A stretch of 10,076 bases of DNA from an uncultured Eubacteriales bacterium (GCA_948949055.1 CARBWQ010000017.1:1-10076); one strand, 5' to 3'; shown: positions 1-7,325, counted from the first letter of the stretch. Notes: generated by a model not told the origin, from the sequence alone. Numbers and translations are program-made.

Positions 1-414
1 AGCACCAAGCGTTCCAATCACGCCTGACTTATAGCCAGCGTTATTTAAAACTTCGCAAATAGTATTTGCAGTGGTAGTCTTTCCATTAGTCCCAGTAATA
101 GCAATAATTCTAAGCTGGTCACAAACTTTTCCAAAATAATTCTTTGACATGAGCGCATAAGCTGAGCGTGCATTTTCTACATTGACAATTTTAGAGCCTT
201 TTAAATCTGTGTCAGTGATGACACAACTTGCCCCTCTTTTGATTGCCTCTTCAATAAAATCATTTCCATTATGTTTCTCACCTTTTAAGGCTATATAAAC
301 ATCTCCATCTTCAATTAGTCGATGGTCGATTTTTATATCTTTAACTTCAATATCAAATTTGACGTCTTCCTTATTTTTAAGTTTAACGCCATCAAGTAAA
401 TTTATTAGTTTCAT
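1..414 (-). CDS. murE: UDP-N-acetylmuramyl-peptide synthetase MurE, N-terminal 138 residues (runs off left edge)
   Basis: MurE adds the third amino acid (meso-diaminopimelate or L-lysine) to UDP-MurNAc-L-Ala-D-Glu in the cytoplasm, using ATP. The visible part begins with the MurE-type uridine-binding domain: residues 36-45 read DGDVYIALKG, followed by the DFI..AI.RGA pattern at 52-62. The central ATPase domain then opens with the P-loop TGTNGKTTT at residues 107-115. The reading frame stays open to base 1, so the C-terminal domain that sets the Lys or DAP choice is outside the window. The start is supported by GAGGT a few bases upstream of the ATG. The gene lies 44 bases after ddl in the same direction and looks like a later gene of the same operon. 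MurE is preferred over other Mur ligases because of the N-terminal domain pattern and the GTNGKTT form of the P-loop. Confidence 0.9.
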   Translation of the reverse strand, partial: MKLINLLDGVKLKNKEDVKFDIEVKDIKIDHRLIEDGDVYIALKGEKHNGNDFIEEAIKRGASCVITDTDLKGSKIVNVENARSAYALMSKNYFGKVCDQLRIIAITGTNGKTTTANTICEVLNNAGYKSGVIGTLGA

Positions 415-458
415 ATTTTACCTCGTTTTTCATGTCGTAATTTATCAGTTTCATTAAA

Positions 459-1577
459 TTATTTTGCTTTGTAACTATTAGTCATATTAATGTAAGTTTC
501 AATTGCATTTGAATTAAATTTGTAAATTATATCTTTCTTCTCCTCAAATCTTGCAATTCCCTCTTCCACCAAGGTGACAATTAAATCTTCAAAAGATGTA
601 TCAAAGAGATTAAAAGCGAGCGAGCCTGGAATTGAGTTTACTTCGTTTACAAACAATTTTTTATCTTCCTCGTCATATAGAAAGTCCACTCTGACTACGC
701 CACTACAAGAAAGAGCTTTATATGTTTCAATGGAAAGCTTTTTAATTTCTTTTTCTAGTGAAGTTGGGATTTTATCTTTCACTGCCTCTCTTTCACTTAA
801 ATACTTTTCTTCAAAAGAATATATTTTCCCCTTTTTAACTTCAATCACCTTACTTGGCAAAATTTTGTCACTATTTTTTATCACTCCACAACAAAACTCA
901 CGAGCATTAGTTAAAAACTTTTCAACTACAATTTTTTCATCATATTTAAAGGCTTCTTCAATTTTTGATTGCAACAAGTTTTCATCTTCACATATTTCAA
1001 TACCTACACTTGAACCAAGTGAAGTTGGCTTAATTATACAAGGAATTCCAACTTTTTCGACAATGCTTTGAACTATATTTGTCTTATTTTCTTTAAATTC
1101 GCATATTTTCACATGTAAATATGCTGGATTTGGAATATCACAGTTATCCATAATAATTTTAGTCAAATCTTTATCCATACATAATGCACTGGACGCAAGG
1201 TCGCAAGAGGTATATGGAATTTCTGCCAACTCCAAAAGTCCTTGCAAACTTCCATCTTCGCCACCATGTCCATGATTACAAAGAAGGGCGCAATCAAGTT
1301 TAATTTCTTTTTTTATCTTATTTCTCTTTGCCAAAAAGATTTTTCCTTGACCAGTTGGGAATAAAACATTCAATTCCTTTTCAACATTTTTCGCAAAATT
1401 TAAATAGGTATTTGCATCTGTCAGGTTGTCGGCTGTTACCATTTGTCCGTTTGGTTTTATATATACAGGAATAAATTTATAACCAGCTGGTTTTGCGCTC
1501 ATAGCCTGCAAAGCTGTAATAATTGAAATATCATGTTCAACACTTTTGCCACCAAAGAAAACGCCAATATTTTTCAT
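459..1577 (-). CDS. ddl: D-alanine--D-alanine ligase (ATP-grasp)
   Basis: It joins two D-alanines with ATP to give the dipeptide that MurF uses. At 372 residues it has the usual length. Seen in the sequence: GGKSVEHDIS at 9-18 (family GGxSxEHEVS), HGHGGEDGSLQG at 102-113, the ATP-grasp loop KPTSLGSSVG at 183-192, RVDF at 296-299, and the metal-binding NEVNSIPG at 311-318. In the omega loop, Lys258-Tyr259 match Lys215-Tyr216 of E. coli DdlB. That tyrosine marks D-Ala-D-Ala ligases; depsipeptide-forming Leuconostoc-type enzymes have Phe there. This predicts an ordinary D-Ala-D-Ala ending. The segment after NSIPG reads SLAFNLF, placing Asn323 where DdlB has Ser281, so the acceptor pocket is not the classical one. 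The start is fixed by AAGGAG about six bases upstream of the ATG. The gene lies 59 bases after the murF-like gene and 44 bases before murE. Confidence 0.95.
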   Translation of the reverse strand: MKNIGVFFGGKSVEHDISIITALQAMSAKPAGYKFIPVYIKPNGQMVTADNLTDANTYLNFAKNVEKELNVLFPTGQGKIFLAKRNKIKKEIKLDCALLCNHGHGGEDGSLQGLLELAEIPYTSCDLASSALCMDKDLTKIIMDNCDIPNPAYLHVKICEFKENKTNIVQSIVEKVGIPCIIKPTSLGSSVGIEICEDENLLQSKIEEAFKYDEKIVVEKFLTNAREFCCGVIKNSDKILPSKVIEVKKGKIYSFEEKYLSEREAVKDKIPTSLEKEIKKLSIETYKALSCSGVVRVDFLYDEEDKKLFVNEVNSIPGSLAFNLFDTSFEDLIVTLVEEGIARFEEKKDIIYKFNSNAIETYINMTNSYKAK

Positions 1578-1636
1578 TATAAACTCCTTAATTGATATTT
1601 TTTCTTCATTTTTTTGTCGAATTAACTAAATTTTCA

Positions 1637-3055
1637 CTATTTATAATTATCAGGCAAATCATTTTCAAAGAGAACTACACAATCTTTGGTTGTAATAAGC
1701 TCCAAGATTTCCTTCTGTTTTTTTCTTGTTTCTGCAAAGAAAATATGCTCTCTATTGAAGTTGTGAGATATTGCTCCCGAAAGTATTTCATTCTTATTTA
1801 CATTATTCATTATGATAATATAGTCGGCAACATCTGCTATCAAAGTTCCCAATTTAAAATTCGCTTGCGACTGCTCGTTGCCCAGTTCAACCATACCGGG
1901 AGTTATCACAATCTTTCTTCCTTCAAACCTACTCAATACATCAAGCGCCTCCTTAGAACCAACGATGTTGCAGTTGTAGGAGTCGTCAATAATTGTGCAG
2001 TAGTTGTTTTTCATAAGTTCCAGCCTATGTTTCGATGGCGACAAATCCTTAATAGCCGAAATAATATCTTTATAGGTAATGCCAAGTAGATGAGCAAGTG
2101 TCGAAGCAGTGACAATATTATCAATATTACATTTTCCAAGAAGCTTTGTTTTAACCTCCAATTTTTGACCATTTAAAAACAGATCAAATGTTGAACCTTG
2201 ACTATCCATTTTAATATTATCTGCATAAGAGTAGCCCTCTTTATCGCAAGCAAGATATTTTTCGCCTTTAAACCTATCATATAACTTTCTACTTGATTGA
2301 CTATCGCCATTAAAGACCATAACTCCGTCTGGTTTTAAATTCTCAGCAAGTTCAAACTTAGTGTTTTCGATAACCTCAATACTTTTGAAGGTTTCAAGAT
2401 GTTGAGGTCCAATTGTAGTAATTATCCCATAGTTAGGCTCGACCATCTTTGCAAGTATTTTAATATCGCCGATATGCCTAGCACCCATTTCAGCGACAAA
2501 TATATCATGGTCGTCTAAATCATTCAATATGGTTTTAGATAGCCCCATTTCAGTATTATAATTCTTGGGCGTTGCACAAACTTTATAATTCTTTTCAAGC
2601 ATACTGACTAATATATTCTTAGTTGAAGTCTTTCCATAACTTCCAGTAATGCCAATTTTGATTATCTTTTTTTTGCGTAATTTTCTAGTAGCCTTTGCCA
2701 TAAAATGCTTTTTTATCAGAAGTTCAAGAGGAAGAATAATATAGTGGGTCAAAACAATAAATAATGGAAGCAATAAGAACAATAGAATAATGTCGAAAAG
2801 TTTTAAATAAATATTGTTTATAAAATAATTTACAACAAAAAACATGCCAAACATTATGATAAAGAGTAGGAAGGAAAACCTTATCATACGTTTAGTAAAA
2901 ATTAGTCGATTTTTATCACCAAAAGAAAGTTTTAGTTCCAACACGCTTTTTAAATAGCTCCGAATTTGATAGCCAGAAAGCTGATAGGTTTTCGCAAAAA
3001 TGTATGATAAAAACATGAACAAAATCACACATATACATGTGTTAAAATAAACCAT
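1637..3055 (-). CDS. murF: MurF-type Mur ligase with N-terminal membrane domain
   Basis: MurF adds D-Ala-D-Ala to UDP-MurNAc-tripeptide. The ligase core is clear: P-loop GITGSYGKTST at 135-145, NTEMGL at 167-172, EMGA at 189-192, IGPQHLETF at 215-223, Lys233 at the carbamoylated-lysine position, SKHRLELM at 341-348 and IDDSYNCN at 356-363, followed by GMVELG at 387-392. The protein is odd in front. In place of the usual MurF substrate-binding domain, the first 120 residues hold hydrophobic segments at about 4-21, 60-83 and 88-112 with a basic stretch at 115-133, so the enzyme should be held at the membrane. From memory, similar membrane-anchored Mur ligases are annotated in other Clostridia. 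The ATG directly follows the hydrolase stop codon, and its AAGGAGG lies inside the end of that gene, so the two are probably translationally coupled. ddl next to it supports MurF activity, but another D-Ala-D-Ala-adding role is possible. Confidence 0.85.
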   Translation of the reverse strand: MVYFNTCICVILFMFLSYIFAKTYQLSGYQIRSYLKSVLELKLSFGDKNRLIFTKRMIRFSFLLFIIMFGMFFVVNYFINNIYLKLFDIILLFLLLPLFIVLTHYIILPLELLIKKHFMAKATRKLRKKKIIKIGITGSYGKTSTKNILVSMLEKNYKVCATPKNYNTEMGLSKTILNDLDDHDIFVAEMGARHIGDIKILAKMVEPNYGIITTIGPQHLETFKSIEVIENTKFELAENLKPDGVMVFNGDSQSSRKLYDRFKGEKYLACDKEGYSYADNIKMDSQGSTFDLFLNGQKLEVKTKLLGKCNIDNIVTASTLAHLLGITYKDIISAIKDLSPSKHRLELMKNNYCTIIDDSYNCNIVGSKEALDVLSRFEGRKIVITPGMVELGNEQSQANFKLGTLIADVADYIIIMNNVNKNEILSGAISHNFNREHIFFAETRKKQKEILELITTKDCVVLFENDLPDNYK

Positions 3056-3781
3056 TTATTCCTCCTTAATAAACTTATTGACGGTAGAGTAAAATTCAAA
3101 TTTACATTCCAAAAAAGAAAAATGCCCACCACTATCCAAAATTTTAAGCTCTGAATTTTTAATAAGTCTATTTAAACGTCTTGCCATATAAAGAGGGGTT
3201 TCTTTATCTCGGCCTCCCCAAATAATCAAAGTCCGTGCAGACATCTTTCTTGCATAATCTTCAAGATAACAATTAACAATACTTTTAAAAGTTTCCTTCA
3301 TTGCAGGGGAAAGCGACTCATAGTCAACAGAACCTTTCCTATTGACTTTTAATCCCATTTTTCTTGCAAGTTTATAGCCAGCAAGTTTACATTTATATTT
3401 TAAAGAACGGCGAGGTTTCATACCAGCACTATCAACAAGTATGCACGAATGTACAAGTGTGCGTTTGACAGCAGAAAGTATAATCAGCAGTCTGCCTCCA
3501 AATGAATGTCCAATAAAATCAGCATTGTAAATTTTAAGATGTTCACATAATGACATGAGCATACCAACATATGTATATATGTTCCAATTTTCTATATCTT
3601 TTGAACTATTTCCAAATGGAGGAAAGTCGATTGTCAGAATAGATCTGTCACTAAAAAGCGAAATAAAATCGTTAAAATCTTCACCACTTCTCCCCCAACC
3701 ATGTAAAAATATAATAGGCCTAGAAGAGTTGCGATTAATATAGTTGAAGTTGACTTCAATATCGTTGTAATTGTATACCAT
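3056..3781 (-). CDS. Alpha/beta-fold hydrolase of unknown substrate, first gene of the wall operon
   Basis: This 241-residue protein has the full alpha/beta hydrolase set: oxyanion-hole HGWG at 27-30, nucleophile elbow GHSFGG at 91-96 with Ser93, the acid in GGRDKETP with Asp192, and the base in GGHFSF with His220. A short cap with many Lys and Arg residues lies at about 120-180. There is no signal peptide, so it should act in the cytoplasm. The substrate cannot be read from the sequence; esterase, thioesterase or amidase are all possible. It leads the hydrolase-murF-ddl-murE operon, and its stop codon touches the murF start, which suggests a role tied to wall precursors or the membrane. The ribosome site is weak (A-rich, no AGGAGG) and no alternative start lies nearby, so the leading gene may be poorly translated. 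I could not identify a convincing promoter on this strand. Confidence 0.85.
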   Translation of the reverse strand: MVYNYNDIEVNFNYINRNSSRPIIFLHGWGRSGEDFNDFISLFSDRSILTIDFPPFGNSSKDIENWNIYTYVGMLMSLCEHLKIYNADFIGHSFGGRLLIILSAVKRTLVHSCILVDSAGMKPRRSLKYKCKLAGYKLARKMGLKVNRKGSVDYESLSPAMKETFKSIVNCYLEDYARKMSARTLIIWGGRDKETPLYMARRLNRLIKNSELKILDSGGHFSFLECKFEFYSTVNKFIKEE

Positions 3782-3853
3782 ATACTTTTTTATGAAAAAA
3801 TAATAAAATTGTTGAAAAATTTCTAAAAAAATCTCAAAATTGCCTTAATTTAT

Positions 3854-3882
3854 TTGGAAATTTAATAAAAAAATAGTAAAAT
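3854..3882 (+). promoter_or_regulatory. Predicted sigma-A-type promoter of spoVG
   Basis: The -35 box is TTGGAA at 3854-3859 and the -10 box is TAAAAT at 3877-3882, with a 17-base spacer. Transcription should start at about 3888-3890, some 45 bases before the GTG. No convincing sigma-H promoter, which drives spoVG in Bacillus subtilis, was seen here. Confidence 0.65.
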
Positions 3883-3887
3883 ATATC

Positions 3888-3904
3888 CAAGGTTTAAAAC
3901 CTTG
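3888..3904. promoter_or_regulatory. Perfect inverted repeat at the predicted spoVG transcription start
   Basis: CAAGGTTT (3888-3895) and AAACCTTG (3897-3904) are exact reverse complements separated by one A. The repeat begins at the predicted first base of the spoVG transcript and ends 13 bases before AAGGAAGG. As double-stranded DNA it could be a repressor operator. As RNA the one-base spacer means that at least one terminal pair would have to open, and the hairpin would lie at the 5' end of the message, where such stems often slow decay. Which of these applies is inference. Confidence 0.5.
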
Positions 3905-3934
3905 AAAATTTAAAAAGAAGGAAGGTAAATTTAA

Positions 3935-4204
3935 GTGAAAATTACAGATGTTAGAGTAAGACTAAAAGACGAAACAAAATTAAAAGGTATTGTATCAATT
4001 ACTATTGATGGTTGCTTTGTTGTTCATGACATTAAAGTAATCGATGGCAAAGATGGTCTTTTCATTTCTATGCCTAATAAAAAGACAGCAGATGGTGACC
4101 ATATCGACATTGCACACCCTATCAACACTGAAACTCGTTTAGAGCTTAAAACTGTTATTTTAGAAGCATATCAAAAAGCACTTAATGATGCAAAAGCTGA
4201 ATAA
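3935..4204 (+). CDS. spoVG: Septation/sporulation regulator SpoVG
   Basis: SpoVG is a small nucleic-acid-binding regulator that affects septation, sporulation and envelope or virulence genes in Firmicutes. The 89-residue product carries the family pattern from end to end: ITDVRVR at 3-9, a [11 protein letters not shown] block at 28-38, [11 protein letters not shown] at 41-51 and DIAHPIN at 58-64. It is slightly shorter than the B. subtilis protein because the acidic C-terminal tail is missing. The start is GTG, chosen because it gives the conserved N-terminus and is preceded by AAGGAAGG (3918-3925) nine bases upstream. The gene is monocistronic, divergent from the peptidoglycan-precursor operon, with its own promoter and a structured trailer ending in a terminator at 4395-4421. 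In B. subtilis spoVG adjoins glmU, so proximity to wall-precursor genes is seen elsewhere too. Confidence 0.97.
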   Translation: MKITDVRVRLKDETKLKGIVSITIDGCFVVHDIKVIDGKDGLFISMPNKKTADGDHIDIAHPINTETRLELKTVILEAYQKALNDAKAE

Positions 4205-4394
4205 AAATCGGTATAAAGTTAAAATCGCATACTTAAATACATAAGAGGCGGAGGACTTACTCCCGTTAGACATTCACTGAAATTTTTAACTTTAAATATA
4301 TATAAGTTTGGACATTATTCAAACTTAAAAAGTTTTATTGATAGCTTTAATAATCTATCAGCACTAGAATTAATACTTTACTTTTTTGAAAAAG
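4205..4394 (+). other. Structured non-coding trailer of spoVG, possible small RNA
   Basis: No gene is visible in these 190 bases, but several stems are. A long-range 11-base-pair stem joins 4214-4224 to 4284-4294. Inside it, GGAG (4250-4253) pairs with CTCC (4260-4263) around a six-base loop. An eight-base-pair hairpin joins 4303-4310 to 4320-4327, and TGATAG (4339-4344) pairs with CTATCA (4355-4360). An intrinsic terminator follows. The stretch would be transcribed as the spoVG 3' untranslated region, or released as a small RNA by processing. TATAAA at 4212-4217 could be a -10 box, but no good -35 box precedes it. I do not recognise a known riboswitch or RNA family. The GGAGG at 4250-4254 resembles a ribosome site but has no start codon after it. 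Confidence 0.45.
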
Positions 4395-4421
4395 CTAGGC
4401 ACTTTTCGCCTAGTTTTTTTT
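4395..4421 (+). terminator. Intrinsic terminator after the spoVG trailer
   Basis: CTAGGC (4395-4400) pairs with GCCTAG (4408-4413) around a seven-base loop, and eight T residues follow at 4414-4421. A preceding run of A residues can extend the stem. It ends the spoVG transcript and separates it from the downstream 933-codon gene. Confidence 0.9.
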
Positions 4422-4477
4422 GTTCAATTTGCTCCCCTTTCCAAAATCAAAATATCAACATTTATTTTTTATAACCA

Positions 4478-4506
4478 TTTACATAATTTTGTTTTTATGA
4501 TACAAT
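4478..4506 (+). promoter_or_regulatory. Strong extended -10 promoter of the 933-codon gene
   Basis: The -35 box is TTTACA (4478-4483), the spacer is 17 bases, and the -10 box is TACAAT (4501-4506). A TG one base upstream (4498-4499) makes it an extended -10 promoter. The transcript should start near 4513, leaving a very short leader of about 11 bases that contains the AAAGGA ribosome site (4512-4517). The 4422-4477 stretch before it shows nothing else that I can identify. Confidence 0.8.
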
Positions 4507-4523
4507 AGTTCAAAGGATTAATT

Positions 4524-7325
4524 ATGACAGGAATTGATTTAACTAAAATCTTAAATAAAATGACAGTGGAAAATTATACGTCTAGTGATAAAACTCACGT
4601 AGCCTCAACCACTGATTTTGTCAAGATAAAATCTTGGGATGAAATTAAAAGAAACAATCATGTAGATAGAAAAAAGTCTTTGACAGACTTCGCAATTCTT
4701 AATAATGCCTATCAAAACCTTAACAAAAAAAATGGTAGAAATACAGGACAATACTATATTAGAAGCTTTTGTGAAGAGTTTTATGAAAACCATATTAATC
4801 TTATAGATTATGATGGAGGCTTAACCTCAACAATATTTTATAATGTTTCATCAGTAGGCGTTTGCCCTTCACTAGAAATCAACATCTCTAAATATCTTTC
4901 ACTATCAAAAGAAGAAAGAGATTCTATCCAAATTAAACACGTCAAAAAATATAAGAAAGAAAGACACTTTCTTGAAATGGGCGAGTATCCCAAAAATGCT
5001 GTCAGTGAAAAATTGGGAAATTTACTTGAAGAGTTGTTTAATTATGGATTCTTGCAAGAAGGTTTAACTTGCACTGGAAAACTTTATCCAAATATAATTA
5101 ATTCAAACTTAACCAAACAAAATCCTGAATTTGAATATCAAGGCAAAAAATATGTTAGAGTTGCCAGCTTCAATACTCAAAGCCCAATCACTTCATTATC
5201 TAACGGATCAATGGTGAAAGAGCAAGGAAAAACACATTGGCTTGAAGTAGAACCTATTAAGTTTGAAATTAAAAATTGGGATAATTTACCAAATGAGATT
5301 AATCCAAATTCAAATGGCGAAAATTTATCAGATGTAATTGAACTTGAAGCAGATGATATAGTTTTTAGTGGAGCATCTTATTATCCAAATCGTCAACATC
5401 TAAACTCATATCTTTGGCAAAATTCACTCCTTCGTGCATTCTTAAATAGTGCCGATTCAAAAGATCTCGATGGTGACCCACTGTTGCAATCACCAACCAA
5501 ATTCAATTATTCAAATAGTGGATTTTTGAAACAAGCCTTTGATTTAACAAGAGAGCCAACGCTAGAATTTACTGTTCCTAAAAACGAAGATAAAATTGTC
5601 AAGAATGCTTTTCGTGGTTGCGTGGGACTTAAAAGAATAATCATAAATGAAAATGTGAAAGAAATTGGAGAAGATGCTTTTAGTGAGTGTCCAAATGTCC
5701 AACTCGTTTTTAATAATATTTATGATCGTTTACTCTTAATAGATAATTCTATTGATTGGAATAACTTTAATTATATTTATTTGTCTAAATCTGAATACAC
5801 TACTATTCTTTCACCTCATATCGACCAAGAACTTGAAAAAAGTTGTATTAGGCAAGACTGTGTTTGGGATAATATAAAAAATATAAGAAATAAAAATTAT
5901 ATACGAAACGTTGCTAAAATTTCAGTATGGAAAGAAGAAGGCAAGGTTAAATTTATGCCACCTGAATACACCCTTCTGACTTTCCCTGAAAGCGAAATTG
6001 ATAAATATTTTGTAAACAACAATAACAGACGTTGGGGAAATCTTGTCAAGACGCTTGCCTTCGATACCCTTCAAGGAACAGAAAAAACTAACTCACTTAC
6101 CGATCTTATGAAAATTTACTACGCTATTGGTGGTTTCTCAGACAACCAAGGCGAAAGCGAAAAAGCTTATGATTATATTATAAAATATGTCGCAAGGTTG
6201 ACAGATAATAGACCTGCACCTTATAGTATGGGACAATTCTTTCATTCTAAATTTTCAAAATTAGAATTAAAAGGTCCTTATAATAAAACTTTTGCGCAGT
6301 TCTTCATGAAATACTATAAAGACGACTCTGATTTTATGCGTTTTGGTCTTCCGTCTAATGATTATTTTGCTCAGGACTACCTATGCCAAGCCCACAATAA
6401 CTTCGATAGAATATTAAAACTCTATCCTAATCGTGTGGTAAATGGAAATGAAGAAAGAGCCCTTCTTACACCTAAGTTTGTTGCTGAACATTCTATGATT
6501 GTTGAATATGAAAATGTTGAGAATGGAAACGAATTGTTAGCAGAAACAATTGGGAAATATGGTTATAGCCAAAGCAATTTTGAGTATATCCAAGAGATAT
6601 ATGACCAAGCTAAAAATATAAAAAATAAGGTTATCCAATCGGGCAAATCGGATGAAAAATATCCTGTTAAGTTTAGAATACTTGAAAAAGATGATCCTCT
6701 TGGATTTGTTATCGGTGACATTACAAACTGCTGTCAGCATATTAATGGGCAAGCCGAATCATGCGTAATAGATGGTTATAAAAATCCAAACGCTGGTTTC
6801 CTTGTCTTTGAAGAAAATATTTTAGACGAGAATGGAAAACCAACAGAAGACACACGAATTCTAGCTCAGGCTTATGTTTGGTATGACCCAGAAACTAAAA
6901 CAATATGTTATGATAATATTGAAATTCCTTCAAAGGTGCTAAGCGAATTAAAAAATAATAATAAACATGTTGGTAGAGCCCTAACCTCCTCTGCACTAAT
7001 AGAAGCAGTAGAAAGATCAGCTGAGAGCATTATGCTCACTATGAACCAAAATGGCGTGCCAGTCAAAAGAGTTACAACCGGCAAAGGATACAATGACCTA
7101 AATAATGATCTTGCACAAAAGTTTAAATTAGAACAAAATCCAATAGCCAAACTTAGAAATTATAGTGGCTACTCAGACGCAAGCTCTGCCCAATTCATAA
7201 TCAAAACATATGATAATGTAACAAAGGCATATGGAAATGTTATAAAAGAAACAATTTCACAAGCAAAAAGTTCTATAAACAACCTAATTGAAACAATAAA
7301 CCAAGACAACATTGAAATAGAATAA
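4524..7325 (+). CDS. Large multidomain protein: DUF6273-like, BspA-type leucine-rich repeat, C-terminal GNAT-like domain with Cys-Cys motif
   Basis: I do not know the function of this 933-residue protein. There is no signal peptide or membrane helix, so it is probably cytoplasmic. Residues 148-345 look like DUF6273: FLEMGEYPKNAV at 149-160, the YLWQNSLLRAFLN block at 296-308, then GFLKQAFDLTRE at 333-344. Residues 347-397 form a short BspA-type leucine-rich repeat, with paired AFxxC elements at 362-366 (AFRGC) and 385-389 (AFSEC). Residues 400-700 are unassigned, with YNKTFAQFFMKYY at 586-598 and a helical part at 667-702. The C-terminal domain has GDITNCCQ at 731-738, LAQAYVWYD at 780-788, YDNIEIP at 796-802 and HVGRALTSSALIEA at 815-828; the last resembles the acetyl-CoA loop and helix of GNAT acetyltransferases. 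The gene is alone, with its own promoter, AAAGGA six bases before the ATG, and terminators on both sides. Similar proteins seem to occur in gut Firmicutes genomes and phages, from memory only. Confidence 0.85.
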   Translation: MTGIDLTKILNKMTVENYTSSDKTHVASTTDFVKIKSWDEIKRNNHVDRKKSLTDFAILNNAYQNLNKKNGRNTGQYYIRSFCEEFYENHINLIDYDGGLTSTIFYNVSSVGVCPSLEINISKYLSLSKEERDSIQIKHVKKYKKERHFLEMGEYPKNAVSEKLGNLLEELFNYGFLQEGLTCTGKLYPNIINSNLTKQNPEFEYQGKKYVRVASFNTQSPITSLSNGSMVKEQGKTHWLEVEPIKFEIKNWDNLPNEINPNSNGENLSDVIELEADDIVFSGASYYPNRQHLNSYLWQNSLLRAFLNSADSKDLDGDPLLQSPTKFNYSNSGFLKQAFDLTREPTLEFTVPKNEDKIVKNAFRGCVGLKRIIINENVKEIGEDAFSECPNVQLVFNNIYDRLLLIDNSIDWNNFNYIYLSKSEYTTILSPHIDQELEKSCIRQDCVWDNIKNIRNKNYIRNVAKISVWKEEGKVKFMPPEYTLLTFPESEIDKYFVNNNNRRWGNLVKTLAFDTLQGTEKTNSLTDLMKIYYAIGGFSDNQGESEKAYDYIIKYVARLTDNRPAPYSMGQFFHSKFSKLELKGPYNKTFAQFFMKYYKDDSDFMRFGLPSNDYFAQDYLCQAHNNFDRILKLYPNRVVNGNEERALLTPKFVAEHSMIVEYENVENGNELLAETIGKYGYSQSNFEYIQEIYDQAKNIKNKVIQSGKSDEKYPVKFRILEKDDPLGFVIGDITNCCQHINGQAESCVIDGYKNPNAGFLVFEENILDENGKPTEDTRILAQAYVWYDPETKTICYDNIEIPSKVLSELKNNNKHVGRALTSSALIEAVERSAESIMLTMNQNGVPVKRVTTGKGYNDLNNDLAQKFKLEQNPIAKLRNYSGYSDASSAQFIIKTYDNVTKAYGNVIKETISQAKSSINNLIETINQDNIEIE

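Noticed and set aside
801..815. Phe255 in the Ddl loop as a sign of D-Ala-D-lactate ligase activity
   Set aside because: The decisive residue is the one after the lysine in the EKY motif. It is Tyr259, equivalent to DdlB Tyr216. Phe255 lies four residues earlier and is not the specificity position.
574..1071. Open frame of 165 codons on the plus strand inside ddl
   Set aside because: It lies wholly within a well-supported gene on the other strand, has no ribosome site or recognisable motif, and is rich in Ser, Phe and Leu as expected for an antisense shadow.
1592..2089. Open frame of 165 codons on the plus strand over the end of the murF-like gene
   Set aside because: It is antisense to conserved MurF coding sequence and shows no family pattern or promoter.
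3782..3853. Promoter for the leftward wall operon
   Set aside because: The region is very AT-rich and offers several weak boxes, but no pair with correct spacing and good match on the minus strand, so none is reported.
4205..4273. Possible short minus-strand gene starting at 4273 and running into spoVG
   Set aside because: No ribosome site precedes its ATG, and it reads antisense through the strongly conserved spoVG gene.
4205..4421. Riboswitch, T-box, 6S RNA or signal recognition particle RNA
   Set aside because: None of the conserved sequence blocks of these families that I know was found, and the region is not arranged as a leader, since a terminator and a new promoter separate it from the next gene.
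6537..7150. Minus-strand open frames within the 933-codon gene
   Set aside because: They are antisense to the conserved C-terminal domain and have no ribosome sites; they look like shadows.
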